From Symsagittifera roscoffensis (taxonomy: Eukaryota > Xenacoelomorpha > Acoela > Convolutidae), in contig NC_087064.1 in NCBI RefSeq assembly GCF_963678635.1, positions 29,492,189 through 29,552,188 on the forward strand: 60,000 nucleotides of DNA, written 5' to 3'. Under the pieces are notes generated by a model that worked only from the letters and a program-made list of their open reading frames with translations, made no database searches and was not told the origin of the DNA. Position 1 is the first letter of the stretch. Every line of letters begins with the position of its first letter. The position numbers were made by a program, and so were the translations under genes. Shown piece by piece: positions 1 through 12,000 of the stretch.

Positions 1-2450
1 ACTGCAATTTTGCGTTCTAATTGTGTTGACGTTTCGTCTTTTGCAAGGAAGAATTTTGTATTTTGCGGTAGCTCTACTGTCGTTTTCCTTGCTATCTTTT
101 CGGGTGGTGTGTCCGACTGAGTGTATCGGGTAATGCAAGGTTTTTTCCTGCAGTCCAGACTATGTGCAAGTTTGAAATTTCATCAGGATTAATTGAAATC
201 TAAAAACTGTGGGTTGGATTTGATTTTTGTGAGAATAAGAAATTTACAGGTTTATGATCTGTAAATAAAACTGTTGGATGTTTTGATCCAAAGATTAAAA
301 ATCCATATTCTGTGAGAAAAATAATTATAGTTGTTCATTCTCTCATAAGTGTAGAGGGCCTGAGTTCTGCTCGGGTAAATAGTCTTAAAATTGCTGAGAT
401 AAGATTCCTTTTATTTGTTCCTTTATGTGATTGTAATAATGATGCGCCGATGCCAAAGTTTGAAGCATCGCACATGGCATAGAGTGGTTGATTTGAGTCT
501 GGACGCGTAATTGATATTTGTTCAGTGAGAAGTGTTTTCATTTCTTCAACTCGTTTTTGATGTTCTGTTGTTCATTCAAAAAGATTTTGTTGTTTAAGGA
601 AATTTAAAAATGGTCTTAGGTTTAATTGCATTTATGTACATATTTATTTAAAAAGTTTAGCATTCCAAGAAATTCTTGGATTTTCTTTTTATTTGATGAT
701 GGTTGAACTTTATGATTGCGTCTATGCGAAATTTTAATGGAGTGATCGTATTTCTTTCGATAATATGTCCAAGGAATTTAACACAGGTAAGAAAAAATGT
801 GTTTTATCCGGGGCTGGTTTCATGTTTTCTTTAAGTAGTGTTTGGTGATATTTTTCCAGGGCTTTAAGCCTTTCGCGTTTTGTTTGAGATTGCATGAAAA
901 CATCGTCTAAATAAGTTATGACATTTTTGCTGAGAATGATTGGTCGGAAAATTTTACTCATAAATGCTGATAAAGATGCTGGTTCTATGGAGATTCCATA
1001 GAATAGTCTATTGAGCTCGTATTGTTGATTTCCAATAACGAATGGTGATTATTCATCTAGTGGCATTTGATTATGTGCGCTGTTCATGTCAGCGGTTGTA
1101 AAGTTACGTCCGTTTATTTTTGTGAGGATTGGTTCTATATTGGTTCTATAGGCCAATTGCATTTAGATTCGTTGATGAGTGAATTTAGGTATCTAGCATA
1201 TAGAACGTTTTTAAATGATTCGCCCTTAGCGAGAATAATAACGGGGTTTATGAATTTGTTTCCTTTTGGTTGTTTTTTATTGTTAACCGGGTAAATATTT
1301 TTCTATTGTTCTAAGATATCTAGTAGTCTGTTAACCTTCTCCTGTAAGTGAATTGGAACTTTACTTGCTCGTTGTTTTTGAAAACTGCGTCAGGTTTTAG
1401 GGGTAAGTGTAATGGTGAATTTTTTTTCAAAATCAAATTTAGATGTGGCAAAAAATATTGCGTATTTAAGCAGTAGTTCTGCTAATTGTTCAAATTCTTG
1501 TTGTGTGATTTGCGACTGTTGAAAAATGAATATTGCTAAGAATTTCTGTTGTTTTGTGGTATATTTTAAAGTTTGGAATGTTGGTTTAAAATAGGGTGTT
1601 TTTGTAAAGTAGTCTATGTTTCATTATGAGTCACTAGTTACATTTTTAGTCGATAGTTTTTTATTGAGGATTGTTTATTGACTTATATCTAATAATTTTA
1701 ATATATTAAGTACTCTATATGCTTTTTCTATTAAGGGAGCAATTGATGTATTTGTTTCTCATATCCTAAAAGTCCAAGGGGTAGTGTTATTTTATAACGG
1801 GAATTGTTGTATAGGTGTAGAGAAATAATATCTGAACTTGTAATTTTTGTGTATTTGATTGATGAAATCGTTACTCTAAAAACTTTGTGAATTGGTTTCA
1901 ACTCAAAATTTTACATGTATAGTCGTTCTTTATTTTGATCGATTTGTATTGATGTACTTGACTTATTGAGAAGTTATAAGCATATCCTGATAATGGTTTT
2001 AGGTGTTTTCGTTCTTGGTTGTATAATGTGTAGAATTTGGAAGAAAATAGAGGTTGTTTTTTATTCTTTGAAAAAAGGTTAAGATGTGTCATTTGCCCTT
2101 GTTTAGTTATCTCGCATATGTAATTTACAATTTAGAATATTAATAGTGAGTGTATATTTAGTAATAAATGGAATTCCAACAGTGATGTGCTTTTTATCTG
2201 TGATAAGAAATGTTTAAGTAAAGGTTTATTTATTATTTTGTTTTTTGTTCCATTGTTCGAGTGGGAACGAGGAAAAATTGGAATTCTCCATAGTTTGTTA
2301 AACTTGCTCATTCTGATGTGGCTAGTTTGCTTGAAGTCCTTAAAGATGACAATTTTCGATTAAGAGTTTGAATTTCATTTCAATTGGGATAATTATGATA
2401 TTTGCTTCTGGACCTGAGTCTATTAAGAAACCAACTTCATGGTCTGGTGA
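1..2450 (-). pseudogene. Element C: decayed protease/RT/RNase H relic of family A
   Basis: Read on the minus strand this is a broken copy of the pol region of element A. Landmarks: an RNase H segment at 335-541 with the CDAS active-site context and the GIGASLLQS block; an RT palm segment at 734-961 with the YLDD catalytic motif; a stretch at 1898-2092 matching the protease-RT linker of element A (FYTLYNQERKHLKPLSG); and a protease active site LIDSG near 2397-2430. Numerous frameshifts and stops separate the pieces, so no functional polyprotein is expected. The copy runs off the left edge, so integrase and everything downstream lie outside the window. The assignment rests on direct similarity to the intact 2551-codon frame of element A. 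Confidence 0.9.
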
Positions 2451-4900
2451 TTGAAAATTTTTGTTTTTTGGATTTTCTAAGAGAAAGTGAATGGGTCCAA
2501 ATTTTTTCCTTAGGTGCTTGTATTTTGTATGTTGTATTTTGATATATGTTATTTGTACTTCTTTTTCCTTTGAGTTCTTGTTCAGTGTAATCTGCCATGT
2601 TTTGTGTAATTTTTAAAATAAAAATTATTAAAATCTTCCTTATTTTGATAATAATTCGATTCAATTATTGTTTCGTTTTCTTCTTTAATGTGAAGCATGT
2701 TTATTGAAAGCGGATTTTCTGTTTCGCTCTCGTCATCTGTGTATTCACATTGTATGTGATTTAGATGTAATTCTGAACTTTCTGTTCTATCAATACCTGG
2801 AGGATCTGAGGTTGATTTCTTCAGTTGATTGTACTTGATTAATTTAGTTTGGTTTTTAGGTGTTCTGCTTCTTTGATTTTGTTGTGAATTTTGATATTGT
2901 GTATTACTTCTGATTCGATTTTCACAGTTGTTTAATTGTTTCATTAGGGAGTCTACGGATTTTGTTACATAGAACTCTTTGATGTTTCTTATTTCGTTCA
3001 GAGTCGAACATTTTTTAAAATTCTTGTGCGAATTTTTTCCAGTCTGATTTAATTTCTATTGGTAAAACAGAAAACCACTTTTTTTGCTGCGCCATCAAGT
3101 GTGGTTTTGGACTAGAGAAGCTGTACGTCTGTGCATTCAATTTTGATAAGTGGCGTATTTACTGGTTCAGGTCCTATATATTTATAATTAAGTTAGCTGA
3201 AACTGAATTTGAATAATCTTCTACTGAGTATTCAGGATCTGTTCCTGTGAATACCATCAGTGGATAATTAGAAGATATGGAAGATCCACCCATAAAGTAT
3301 GGTTTCATCGTCATCTGAATTGATTCTGCGGTAATTGGTATTTGAGAAAAGTTTGTAAGTTGTGTTTTTTTTTCGTGCTGTTGTATTTAAAATTGTTATT
3401 TTTTTTCATTTTGCATTTTTGTTGGTTGATAATCTTGTCTTTTTATTGAATTTGTATTTGAAAATTATTGTTTTTGTATGAGTTTTGTTTTGGAGGAAAA
3501 TTTTGTCTTGATTGTCGTGTTTTTGCATTTCGTGTGTAGAGTTCAAAAAGATCTGGTTGACAAATAGGATCTGGTTGATCAATATTCCAGCTATTTTTTG
3601 TTGATTTGTGGTAAATCGTTGTTGGTTTTGGCTGAAAATAATCTTCATCTTCTGAATAATGTGGTTGATTTCTTGTAAATTGTTTCGCATTAATGTTTTT
3701 ACTTTGATGGAGCAACGGGAATTCTTCACTACGATCCACTGTGTCTCGTTGTTGATCGTTGAAAAAAAAACTGAGTGGTGAACTTGTTATTTGCACTTTT
3801 GTGCCTGTGATTGATTTTGGCTGTTTGTATAGGGAGGTTTTGCTATGTTATTGTTTGCAAAAAACTTGTAATTATTATCTGAAAATTTTTTTTCATTAGT
3901 TTTTTCTGTTTGTTTGTTTGTCGTTATGGTGTTGCTGGTCTACTTGTCTGATAATCCATTTCTGAGTGTTTTGGAGTAACAGACGGTTTTACTGTTGATT
4001 GTATAGTTGTTTGTAGAAATGCAGTATTTTTTAACTTGTGGTTTGTAAATGTAGGGTGAATGGGAGAAAATTTTTGTTGTGTTATTGTCGGCATTGATTC
4101 GACTATTTCTTATTTAACGAAATGTGATGGAGTTTGAATATCTTGATGTGTAAGATTTCTTTTTCCATTCAAGTTTTCTTGTCTGTTATTGAATGTAGAG
4201 CTTAAATTATTATTTCCTGTCCTATCAGTGAACCTTGCATTATAATTTAACGGTGTTCTATCGATAGTAGGTGGAGTTAATTCAATATATTCTCTATTTA
4301 CTGAGTTAGCAGTAATTGCTGCACTTGATATATCAGTTGTTATCTTAAAAAAGGATGGATGAGACCAATCAGGGTCCAAACATAATCTGTTTTATCTGCT
4401 AATACAGTTTCGTCGTTTGAGCTTTGTGGTCGAAAACTATTTCTTGGTTGTGCTATGCAATCGATTTTATGAACAAAATAATCAATTATGAACCATGCTC
4501 ACTTTTTTTAGTAGATCGTGTTTGACAATTTGGGAAATTTCATTTTTAATGAGATTTTCACGGATTGTATCTAAAATTTTGAAAATTTATTTCATGTCTT
4601 ACAGTTGAGTGTCGGGATGTTTGAGCCCGTGATTCATTTTGTGCTTCTTTTAGTTCTAATATAAATATATAACTATAAACAATAGACAAAACTTCATCTT
4701 GAATATTGAATTTGCTCTTTGTGAAATTTGATGTTGTATTTTTTTATATATTCTGTGAAGACTTCTGAGAATTCTATATCTATGTCATCTGTTTGTATTG
4801 ATGTACTGTTGGTTTGATTATTCTGGTAGGATTTCGGTTGTGAATATAGCGTAATATGAAGTACTATTACAATTAACTTTGAGATAGTGATCAAGAAATT
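2451..4900 (-). pseudogene. Element C: decayed gag relic with internal deletion
   Basis: Minus-strand fragments at 2582-2944, 3443-3796, 4110-4379 and 4694-4894 match successive parts of the element A gag. The 4110-4379 segment shares WSHP, NENLNG-like and DIQTPSHF blocks. The 4694-4894 segment matches the upstream 145-aa gag segment (IQTDD, EFS.VF.EYIK). At about 2940 the copy jumps from the capsid-like segment (LCNEIRRL region of A) straight to the Asn/Arg/Ser-rich tail, so the CCHC zinc knuckle is deleted. Where element A has an in-frame UAA (34386-34388), this relic has sense codons. Confidence 0.85.
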
Positions 4901-5019
4901 GTCGTTTTTTTTCTTATTTCAGGAAATTACTGTTTTCATGGGATACTTCTTGTTTCGAAAAAAAAATAACGATTAAGTTGTAACAAAATTGTACTTGTCC
5001 TCGAGCGGGATCACTAAGT

Positions 5020-5340
5020 ATTGAATTATCGTCGAAGTTTTTGTCGAATTCTATCTGTTTTTGTATCTTAAAAATGTTAGTGTATAACTTTCAATGTGTC
5101 TTCTGGTTGATTCCAACTGTACGGTTGTTCTGGCTTATCAAAATATGATTTTTTATATTTACGTTTTCCTTAAATTAATGATGATGATGTAGCCTCTGAG
5201 TCAGAAACACTTTTGATTTTCTATCGGGTTATTTTTGTTTATTGAATCTTTCAGGTCTTGAAGTTCCTGTATAGTATTTGTATCTGATTCTCAAACTGCG
5301 TTTTTGTTTTCGAAATACGTCTTTTGATAATTTGTTTTGT
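5020..5340 (-). pseudogene. Element C: relic of the 98-aa pre-gag ORF
   Basis: The minus strand, read in pieces, reproduces recognisable blocks of the small ORF upstream of gag in element A. These are an ELQDLKDSINKN-like helix, an SDSEATSS acidic/serine stretch, a GKRKYKKS basic patch and the SWNQP motif (NWNQP in A). Frames are broken. Its value is as evidence that the 98-aa ORF of A is a real, conserved protein. Confidence 0.6.
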
Positions 5341-6799
5341 TTTGCTATTTTTGTCTTTTTTGGGTATGTATTTTTGATCTGATATATCCTGTTGTTTGTC
5401 TGTGCTGTGTGATTACAAGATCATATCTTTTTCTTTATTTAAGCAATTGTGTAATATGATTGTTTGTTTACTGCCTAGATTATCTCATGACATAAAGTTT
5501 AGGATGATGGGTACAATACTCGGGGGTTAGAGTTTCTATTTTCCTAACCTGTTAGTTCTTACATTTTTTTTGTGTGGTTATTTTAATTTGGGGTATAGAT
5601 TGTCGTGGTTGACGGGTTGGAGAGAGTGTATATCAATTCGTGAGAATGATTTTTTCTTTCTCGTGTCTGGATTTTATACATGATGAACTTACTTAATCTA
5701 ACCTAGTTGTTTGATTTGTGAACGAGGGTTGGAGAATAGTAAATCAGTCCACAAGGTTCAGGTATAATTTCAACACAAGTAGATCGTTAGATACTTTTTT
5801 AAAACCTACTAGTATTGTTAAGGGTTTTAGCCTGGGTCATCGAAGAGGAAGGGCTCAAGTAATGGATGAGTAACCGAAGTTCTTCACTGTCTATCCTAAT
5901 TAAAATGGTTAGTCCTTCAAAAATTTCTATTGATTATGGGTCTTTATAAGGGTTGGGTAGTAAATCGACGTTTAGCTTAGACACTTCAAATTATTGGGTG
6001 GGAAAACAAAGTTGTTCTGATTGATCCAAGGGAAGCCTTGACAATCAGAAATTCACGTGAAATGAAATTGAATTTAAGTGAAATTAAAGATCCAAGGAAA
6101 GCCCTGATGATCTCTTTATGAAACAAAAAATGAATTATTGAAAAGCAAGGATAAGCTTTGATAATTGTTTAAGGTAAAAATTCAATTTGAAGAAAATTTA
6201 AATGTTAGATTTCAAATTATTTTAGTTCCTTGAATTCATGTGGTTCTGTTGTAGGTGAAAAAGTTGAAATAAAGAAAAAATTATTTGAGTTTAATTTAAT
6301 GAAACTAACAATAAATTTTCATACTAACTAATTTTGTGTTTTTTATTCATTAAATTAAATGTGCAAAAAATTTAAATTACTGCAGATTTTGGGTAGAACG
6401 ACTTGTGTATCTTTTTATCAGTCGTTATTGTTTAAATATTAGGAATAGCACCAAGGAGATTCTTGAAGAAATTTTCTTCGAATGATTTTCATAATACTAA
6501 TTCAATGTTTAAATTTACTGCATAAAGTATTCTGAATACAAATACTTGTTCCGGTTTTTGTCGTACTATCATGAAGTAGATCGGTCTGTCTCCTAATCAT
6601 TGTTCACGGCTTGATCTTGGTCTTCTTGAAATATCTAGTATTTCTCGTATTGTTTAAAATTTTGGCGTAAATTTATTCAGACGTAGATACATTTCTATTA
6701 AATTGTGCATTCCATCTAACATTTTGCAGTTTTGCAATAGTCTAATTCTAATTCTAATTGTCTAATTTCAAGTTAGTTAAGGTCTTGTTCAAGACTTTT
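5341..6799 (-). other. Element C leader (5' untranslated region relic)
   Basis: This corresponds to the 32264-33679 leader of element A. Degenerate copies of the GATC..CAAGG..CCTTGGATC hairpin motif occur around 6020-6165. A decayed reading frame around 6480-6760 (minus) matches the Arg-rich 68-aa leader ORF of A, including RRPR and the IVRQKPEQ.FVFRIL block. The end of the leader (GGTCGCACCA on the plus strand at 6800-6809) is the primer-binding-site complement next to the LTR. Confidence 0.7.
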
Positions 6800-6810
6800 G
6801 GTCGCACCAG

Positions 6811-7313
6811 ATGAGTTATGTACGAGGTACTGTACTCATAGAGTAATTTCAGATAAGGTACACCGTCTGTTCGTCACGTTATCTTATTTTAGGCCGGATA
6901 GTGAGTTAGTTTTTAGGTTTAACTCATAGAGTAATTTCGGATACGGTACACCGTCTGCTCGTCACGCTATCTTATTTTCGGCCGGATAGATTCGTGCAAC
7001 TTCTTAGTCTAATACCGATCCTAATCTTACTCTTATATCTACTAGTCTCAGGGTGTTTAACTAGTCTCTGCTACGCTCAATAGATCTAGAGTATACTGGC
7101 TTATTGTGATTGCTAAAGTTCTCTTGGAGAGGTAACTAATTCCTAAGTTAAATTCAAATCTCTCTGGTGCTGAAATTACTAGTAATTTCAGCACTTACAA
7201 ATAAGTGGGTTGTTAGTTAGATGGATCGTGATTGGTTAATATTAAATATTTTATAGAGACAGGATATCCAATTTATAACCAATAATAAATATAGTTTATA
7301 TCTGGTTCCAATA
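6811..7313 (-). repeat. Family A LTR, 5' LTR of element C
   Basis: On the minus strand it begins TGGAACCAGATATAAAC and ends ..ACTCAT next to the PBS, like the element A LTRs. It is longer than theirs (about 503 versus 410 bp) partly because the U5-side segment (rcGAGTAATTTC..GGCCGGATAG) is present twice, at about 6830-6900 and 6925-6990. It contains the conserved LTR hairpin as a perfect 28-bp palindrome at 7167-7194. Confidence 0.85.
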
Positions 7314-7620
7314 GGTTCGTGCATTAAACTATTTCCAATCTTAATTTTACTCTTATATCTCCTAGTCTCAAAAGATCTAGTGTATACTGGTTTTTGCGAG
7401 TTAGTTCTTGAAGTTTATCAGAAAGAGAACAACTGAAGTCTAAGATTTATTCAAGTTGTTCTGGTGCTGAGACTACAAGTAGTTTCAGCACTTACAAATA
7501 ATTGTCAATCTTGGTGATGGAATATGATTGGTTAGTTAGTAATACTTTTTAGAGATAGTTTTATCAATTTTATACTTGGTTTATAAATACTAGTTTAGAA
7601 TTTATCATTGGTCTGGTTCT
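7314..7620 (-). repeat. Older truncated family A LTR fragment
   Basis: A second, more diverged LTR lies directly upstream of element C's LTR in the same orientation and lacks the U5 end. It keeps the hairpin (7464-7491) and the TATACTGG and AGATCTAG neighbourhood. It starts on the minus strand with a GGAACCAGATC-like end near 7620. Either element C inserted next to or into an older solo LTR, or an LTR-LTR recombination occurred here. Confidence 0.7.
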
Positions 7621-7805
7621 ATTACCTCCGCAGAACTTGGTCCGTTCCATTACCTCATTGGTCTGTTCCATTACCTCCGCAGAACCGCGCTGAACTGGTT
7701 CCATTACCTTCGAGTTATTACTGTGGCATTTACCTGGAAAACACGCTTTATTCACGCTCATTTTTGGATTTTGCTGAACAAATAACTTTAGGAGACGTGA
7801 CCAAA

Positions 7806-8051
7806 ATGAAGATGTACACTATATTGGGCGGGTTCTTTTTCAAGTGTGATCTAACTTTTTTCATTCCCACGAACCATCTTGTGAGCTTCACCAAACCGCA
7901 GCCTCCTCATCTGATGGCCAAATACAGATCATCTATTCTAATGCATCGGGGCATCAAAATCAAGGAAAACGAAGCAGGGACTAAGAAAGAACCTCTACCG
8001 GAGGACCAAATTCTGATGACAGTTTTTCCGCAACCACAGTACCAGTTTGAA
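7806..8051 (+). CDS. Possible host exon ending in a splice donor
   Basis: The frame is open from before an ATG at 7806 to 8066 and encodes a non-repetitive peptide beginning MKMYTILGG. At 8052 the sequence GAA|GTAAGT is a consensus 5' splice site, just before the frame stops. I do not recognise the protein. A phase-compatible candidate last exon follows a pyrimidine-A-rich acceptor near 31307 and reads IPVQKLDSFCREVQ before a stop; in that case elements B and C would sit within or beside one intron. This pairing is speculative. The upstream part of the longer open frame (from 7608) includes LTR sequence and was not included. Confidence 0.25.
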
Positions 8052-8159
8052 GTAAGTAAAAACTGAACGGAAGACAGGAGAAATTAAAAGCCTTGTATTT
8101 TTAGGTATATTTCTTGCAACACCCATAATTGATGGTAATAGTTTAGTTTTTGCTTTTAA

Positions 8160-8470
8160 ATCGCAGACAGATTTTTGTTCCGAACACTGAAAACTCAGTG
8201 TGTTTCAGTTTTTTTTGTTTTCAAAATCAGTACCACAAATAACCAGCGGAATGGGTAGAGTGATATGTCATATTAAAAATCTTTCAATCGTAAATCAAAA
8301 GACGTGAGAAAAATTGATTTGAATCACGCCGCGCAGAAAAAACAACCCAATTTAAAAAAGTTTGCGATATTTTTTCAAGAAATTGTTCCAGCAATCTGTG
8401 CTACTTGCACAGTAACCGGCTATCCTTGTTTTTTTGCAAAATGTCAATTTTAAGAAAATCATTAACTGTT
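8160..8470. repeat. Dispersed repeat fragment (copy 1)
   Basis: It shares blocks with 10930-11160 and 11500-11600, and more weakly with 13440-13520 and 52330-52380. These blocks are a TTTTTTGTTTTC..AATCAGTACCACAAATAACCA segment followed by CTACTTGCAC(A/G)GTAACCGGCTAT. No coding capacity is seen. The family is unknown. Confidence 0.5.
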
Positions 8471-8966
8471 CATGTAATTCGTACTTTAAAGTTTGCATTT
8501 TAAACTGTTCTGCCCATAAAGGGTTTTACGAAATCAAATATGAAAAAAATAATTAAAATGATTGCAAAAAAATCAGTCTTTTTGTATTATGAAATTTTAG
8601 ATTAAAGTTTTTTAGAAGAAATAATTCAGTCATCCAGACATGTACTGAAATCACTGATTTTGACCACTCTTGTGGACTAGAAGGGAGCAATGGCGAGGAG
8701 TGGACTTTCTCCGCCATGTTTTAGATACCAAACTTTTCAAAGAAAGATTGTATATGTTTATTTTAAAATGATAACTTTTGGGTCTTGATTGTGATTTCAG
8801 ACAGACTTTCCATTTCTATCAGTTTCTATATTTCTTGTAAATAGTTTCAAACTTAAACAGTTTTAAACTTTTTGTAATTCATCTATACGAGCAATAAAGT
8901 CTTCAAATTAATTACAAATTTCGGTTCAACCATTTAAAATTGAAAAAACTTAAACTATATTTCAAA

Positions 8967-9393
8967 CAGTAGCGGATATAGGGGGGAAGACGCCCCCTCA
9001 GGGATTCGACCCCCTGCCGACCCAAAGGGTCCGCCCTTTGTTTTTTTTTAAGATATCTATTTTTGGCTGACTGACCTTCAAATTTTTTTAGAGGCACATT
9101 CGGCGCCAAATTATACTAATTTTAAGAGGCGAGCGCGCGCCGATAAAACGCGAGTTTTTGATCGAAAATTTCCAAAAATTGCCTAAAAACGCCTTTTTTG
9201 GCAAGTCTTTTCAAAATTTTGCCTGCGGCGCAAAACAAATTTGGTCTAATTATGGTCGTCATAGTGATATGGGACAGCTCAGAAAATCAATTTGGTTGAC
9301 CAAAAAAAAAAGTCGACAAAATTGTGAAAACTTTTTTGAAAATCCGCCCCCCCCCCCTCTCTCTCTCTCGAGAAATTCCTAGATCCGCGCGTG
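8967..9393. mobile_element. hAT-like MITE 1
   Basis: This 427-bp non-autonomous element has terminal inverted repeats CAGTAGCGGATATAGG and (reverse complement) CACGCGCGGATCTAGG. It is flanked by an 8-bp near-perfect target duplication, ATTTCAAA at 8959-8966 and ATTTGAAA at 9394-9401. CAG-type ends and an 8-bp TSD are the hAT superfamily signature. The open frames inside it carry no recognisable protein. Confidence 0.75.
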
Positions 9394-9535
9394 ATTTGAA
9401 ATAACAATCGTTTTTCTTTTGTTCTGATAACTGAAAGTACGGAGGATCTTTGTATTTGGGCTTCTTATTTTTTTTTCATTCCAAAACAAGTATGACAAAT
9501 AATACTCTATCTGTTTTGCGTTTTAATCCTATAAA

Positions 9536-9968
9536 CAGGGGCGGATCTAGGATTTTCTCGAGGGGTGGTGGATTTTCAAAAAAATAAAATTTTTGTCAAC
9601 TTTTTTTATGGTCGACCAAATAGACTTTCCAAACTGTGCCAAAGCACGGAAAAGACCTTGTTTTGGCCAGATTGTCTGCGGCGCAGGCAAAATTTTGAAA
9701 AAAAACAGGCCAAAAAGACGTTTTTGGGCTTTTTTTGGAAAATTTTGACTAAAAAACTGCATTTTTTTGGCGCGCACTCCTCCCTTAAAGTATATATTGG
9801 CGCCAAAGGCGCCCTTAGAAAAATTTTAGGGTACGTCACCGAAAATGGATATCTCAAAATAGTACAATGGGGGACCCTTTGGATCGGCAGGGGGTCGAAT
9901 CCCTGAGTGGGGGGGGGGGGGGGTAGGGGAAGGGGAAACGTCCGCCTCCCCCCCCAAATCCGCCCCTA
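9536..9968. mobile_element. hAT-like MITE 2
   Basis: This 433-bp element starts CAGGGGCGGATCTAGG and ends AATCCGCCCCTA. It is flanked by CCTATAAA (9528-9535) and CCTATAGA (9969-9976), a 7/8 match. Its body is the inverse-orientation relative of MITE 1: the GGGTCGAAT(T/C)CC and GGCAGGGG blocks near 9885-9905 correspond to 8995-9030. A G-run of about 15 lies near 9908-9925. Confidence 0.8.
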
Positions 9969-9976
9969 CCTATAGA

Positions 9977-11209
9977 CAATTGGAAAACATATTATTTGTG
10001 CTTGTTTTTTGAATTTTTAGAAAGAAAGTTTATTTCGTTTTAGTTATTAATTTTCCTGAAATAACTGTGGTGACATTTTCAATTTCAATTTCGAAAAGTG
10101 GTCGAAAATTTCAATTTAGCTAATTAAACTACTCAAAAAAATGCTGGTCCTTATTTTCACCCAACACTTTCTGCCAAAGCTTCCAGGTAAAAAGAATGAG
10201 AAAATCATTCAACTCTGATTTTGGTCGTTCAGTGGTCGTTTTAAGGACTAGATCCCCTCAAAAAAAGTATTACTCCATTTTGAGGTTGGTAGTTTTCTTT
10301 GAAGAGGGTAGACGCGTAGAAGCCCATCTGACAAAATTTTCAGAATCCTTGCGTGTTTTTTACAGTTTTAAAAACATCTTAATTCAAATAAACAAAGTAT
10401 ACTAGCATATCAAGCAAAACCCCGGCTGCCTCTTAAAGTTGAACAGAAAAAATCAATGCTTCAAAAAAATCACTAGAAAAACATCGGAAATGTCAAAATG
10501 AACAATTTTATCAATTTTTATTTTTTGTCTTCATTGTATCCCCCACGCGCTATGCATACTACAAAGAAATGTTAGCGTCTTGTTTATCGTTTTAAGTTGA
10601 CCAAAATGCTGGCCTGAATTCAATTAAGAGTTGTTTAGTTTGCCGCTTACGCGTATCAAATTGGGCAATTGAGCGATTTCGAAAAGTTCTTATTTTTACA
10701 AAAAACGCTTTTATAGATGTCATGATTTTTTGTTTGATTTTTTTGTTTTGAAAAAATTTGAAACTTTGATCACGCTATTATTTGATTTTTTTTTCTGCGG
10801 TTTGATTTTTGATTTATTTTTGTCCCAAAACGTTTCATAAAATCAATAAAAATAAAAAGATAGCAATGTTCGGACCATTTGAAAAATGGGGCGAACCTTG
10901 TATTCTGATGTGTTTTAGTTTTGTGTTCCGATCATTGACAATGGAGAGGAACTTAGTATTCGGGTATATTTTAGTTTTTTTTTGTTCCGACTATTGAAAA
11001 CAGGGAGGAACTTTGTATTCAGAAGTGTTTTAGTTTTTTTTTGTTTTCCACGCAAAATCAGGTACCACAAATAACCATCAGACTGGCTTGAGTGATGTAT
11101 CATATTAAAGCCCTTTCAGTCGTGGTTCAAACCACTTAAAAAATCTCCAAAATTTTTTTCCACTGTCGAGAAAAACCGGTTTGAAAATTTTGATTTTTCG
11201 CATTAATTC
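9977..11209. other. Intergenic AT-rich DNA, no gene seen
   Basis: No credible coding frame. It contains a second copy of the dispersed repeat (10930-11160, also near 9430-9500) and long T- and A-runs. Confidence 0.5.
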
Positions 11210-12000
11210 GAGCGAATAAAGCAAGCAAGCAGGCTTACAACTAAATTATGCCTAATTTGAGACCTTTAAATTCAGTTTAAGGCTAGTAAAACATGTTTCT
11301 GAAGTTTTTTAGCTTCATTTTGGGAACCAAACAATTCGAAAAAATCAAAAAAAAAATTGTGTAATTTCTTGTTTATTTTTAAAGTTTTTTTAGGTTTTCG
11401 TAGAGTTTGCCTTTAATACTATGACTAAATTGTATTTCTACGTCAGATCTTTTTAATACACCAAGCAGAAAAAAACTACACTCATTTGGAAAAAAAACTT
11501 TTTAACCCGTAGTTTTCTAAAGACCAAGTCGGAACTTTCTGTGCTACTTGCACGGTAACCGGCTATCCTTTTCATTTTGTTTTTGCAAAGTGTCTGAAAT
11601 TTTGATCATGTTATTATCTTTTTTTCTGGTGTTTGATTTTTGATTTATTTACAAGTTCATTTCATTTCCTTTGTTAAAAAGTATTGTAACAAAATTTTAA
11701 GGTTTTTCGAAAACTGAGTCCCTAAACTTTTTAAAATCAAAAAGAATTAAACGCTAGCAATGCTCAAATAATTATTGCTCGCGTATTGACTCATATACCG
11801 TGCCTGACACCTTACAAAAAATTTTTCACAGGGTTTCTCACCAACGGATTTTCTGACGTGTCGCACGATGACCCCCTGCTGCTCTACTTTTACTTCTTGT
11901 CATTTCACATCTTGACTCGGAACTGAAACGTCGTTTTTCCGAAAAACTGGTGCAAACTGACAGGTAAACGTTTATAACATTGATCAACTCATAGCATTCG

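Noticed and set aside
7608-7805. N-terminal extension of the 7806-8051 frame (VPLP repeats)
   Set aside because: Overlaps LTR sequence and a short tandem repeat of GGT(C/T)TG(G)TTC(C/T)ATTACCTCC; unlikely to be part of a host exon.
9158-9906. Open frames of 74-113 codons inside the MITE pair
   Set aside because: They lie wholly in non-coding MITE sequence with homopolymers, on both strands, and match no protein pattern.
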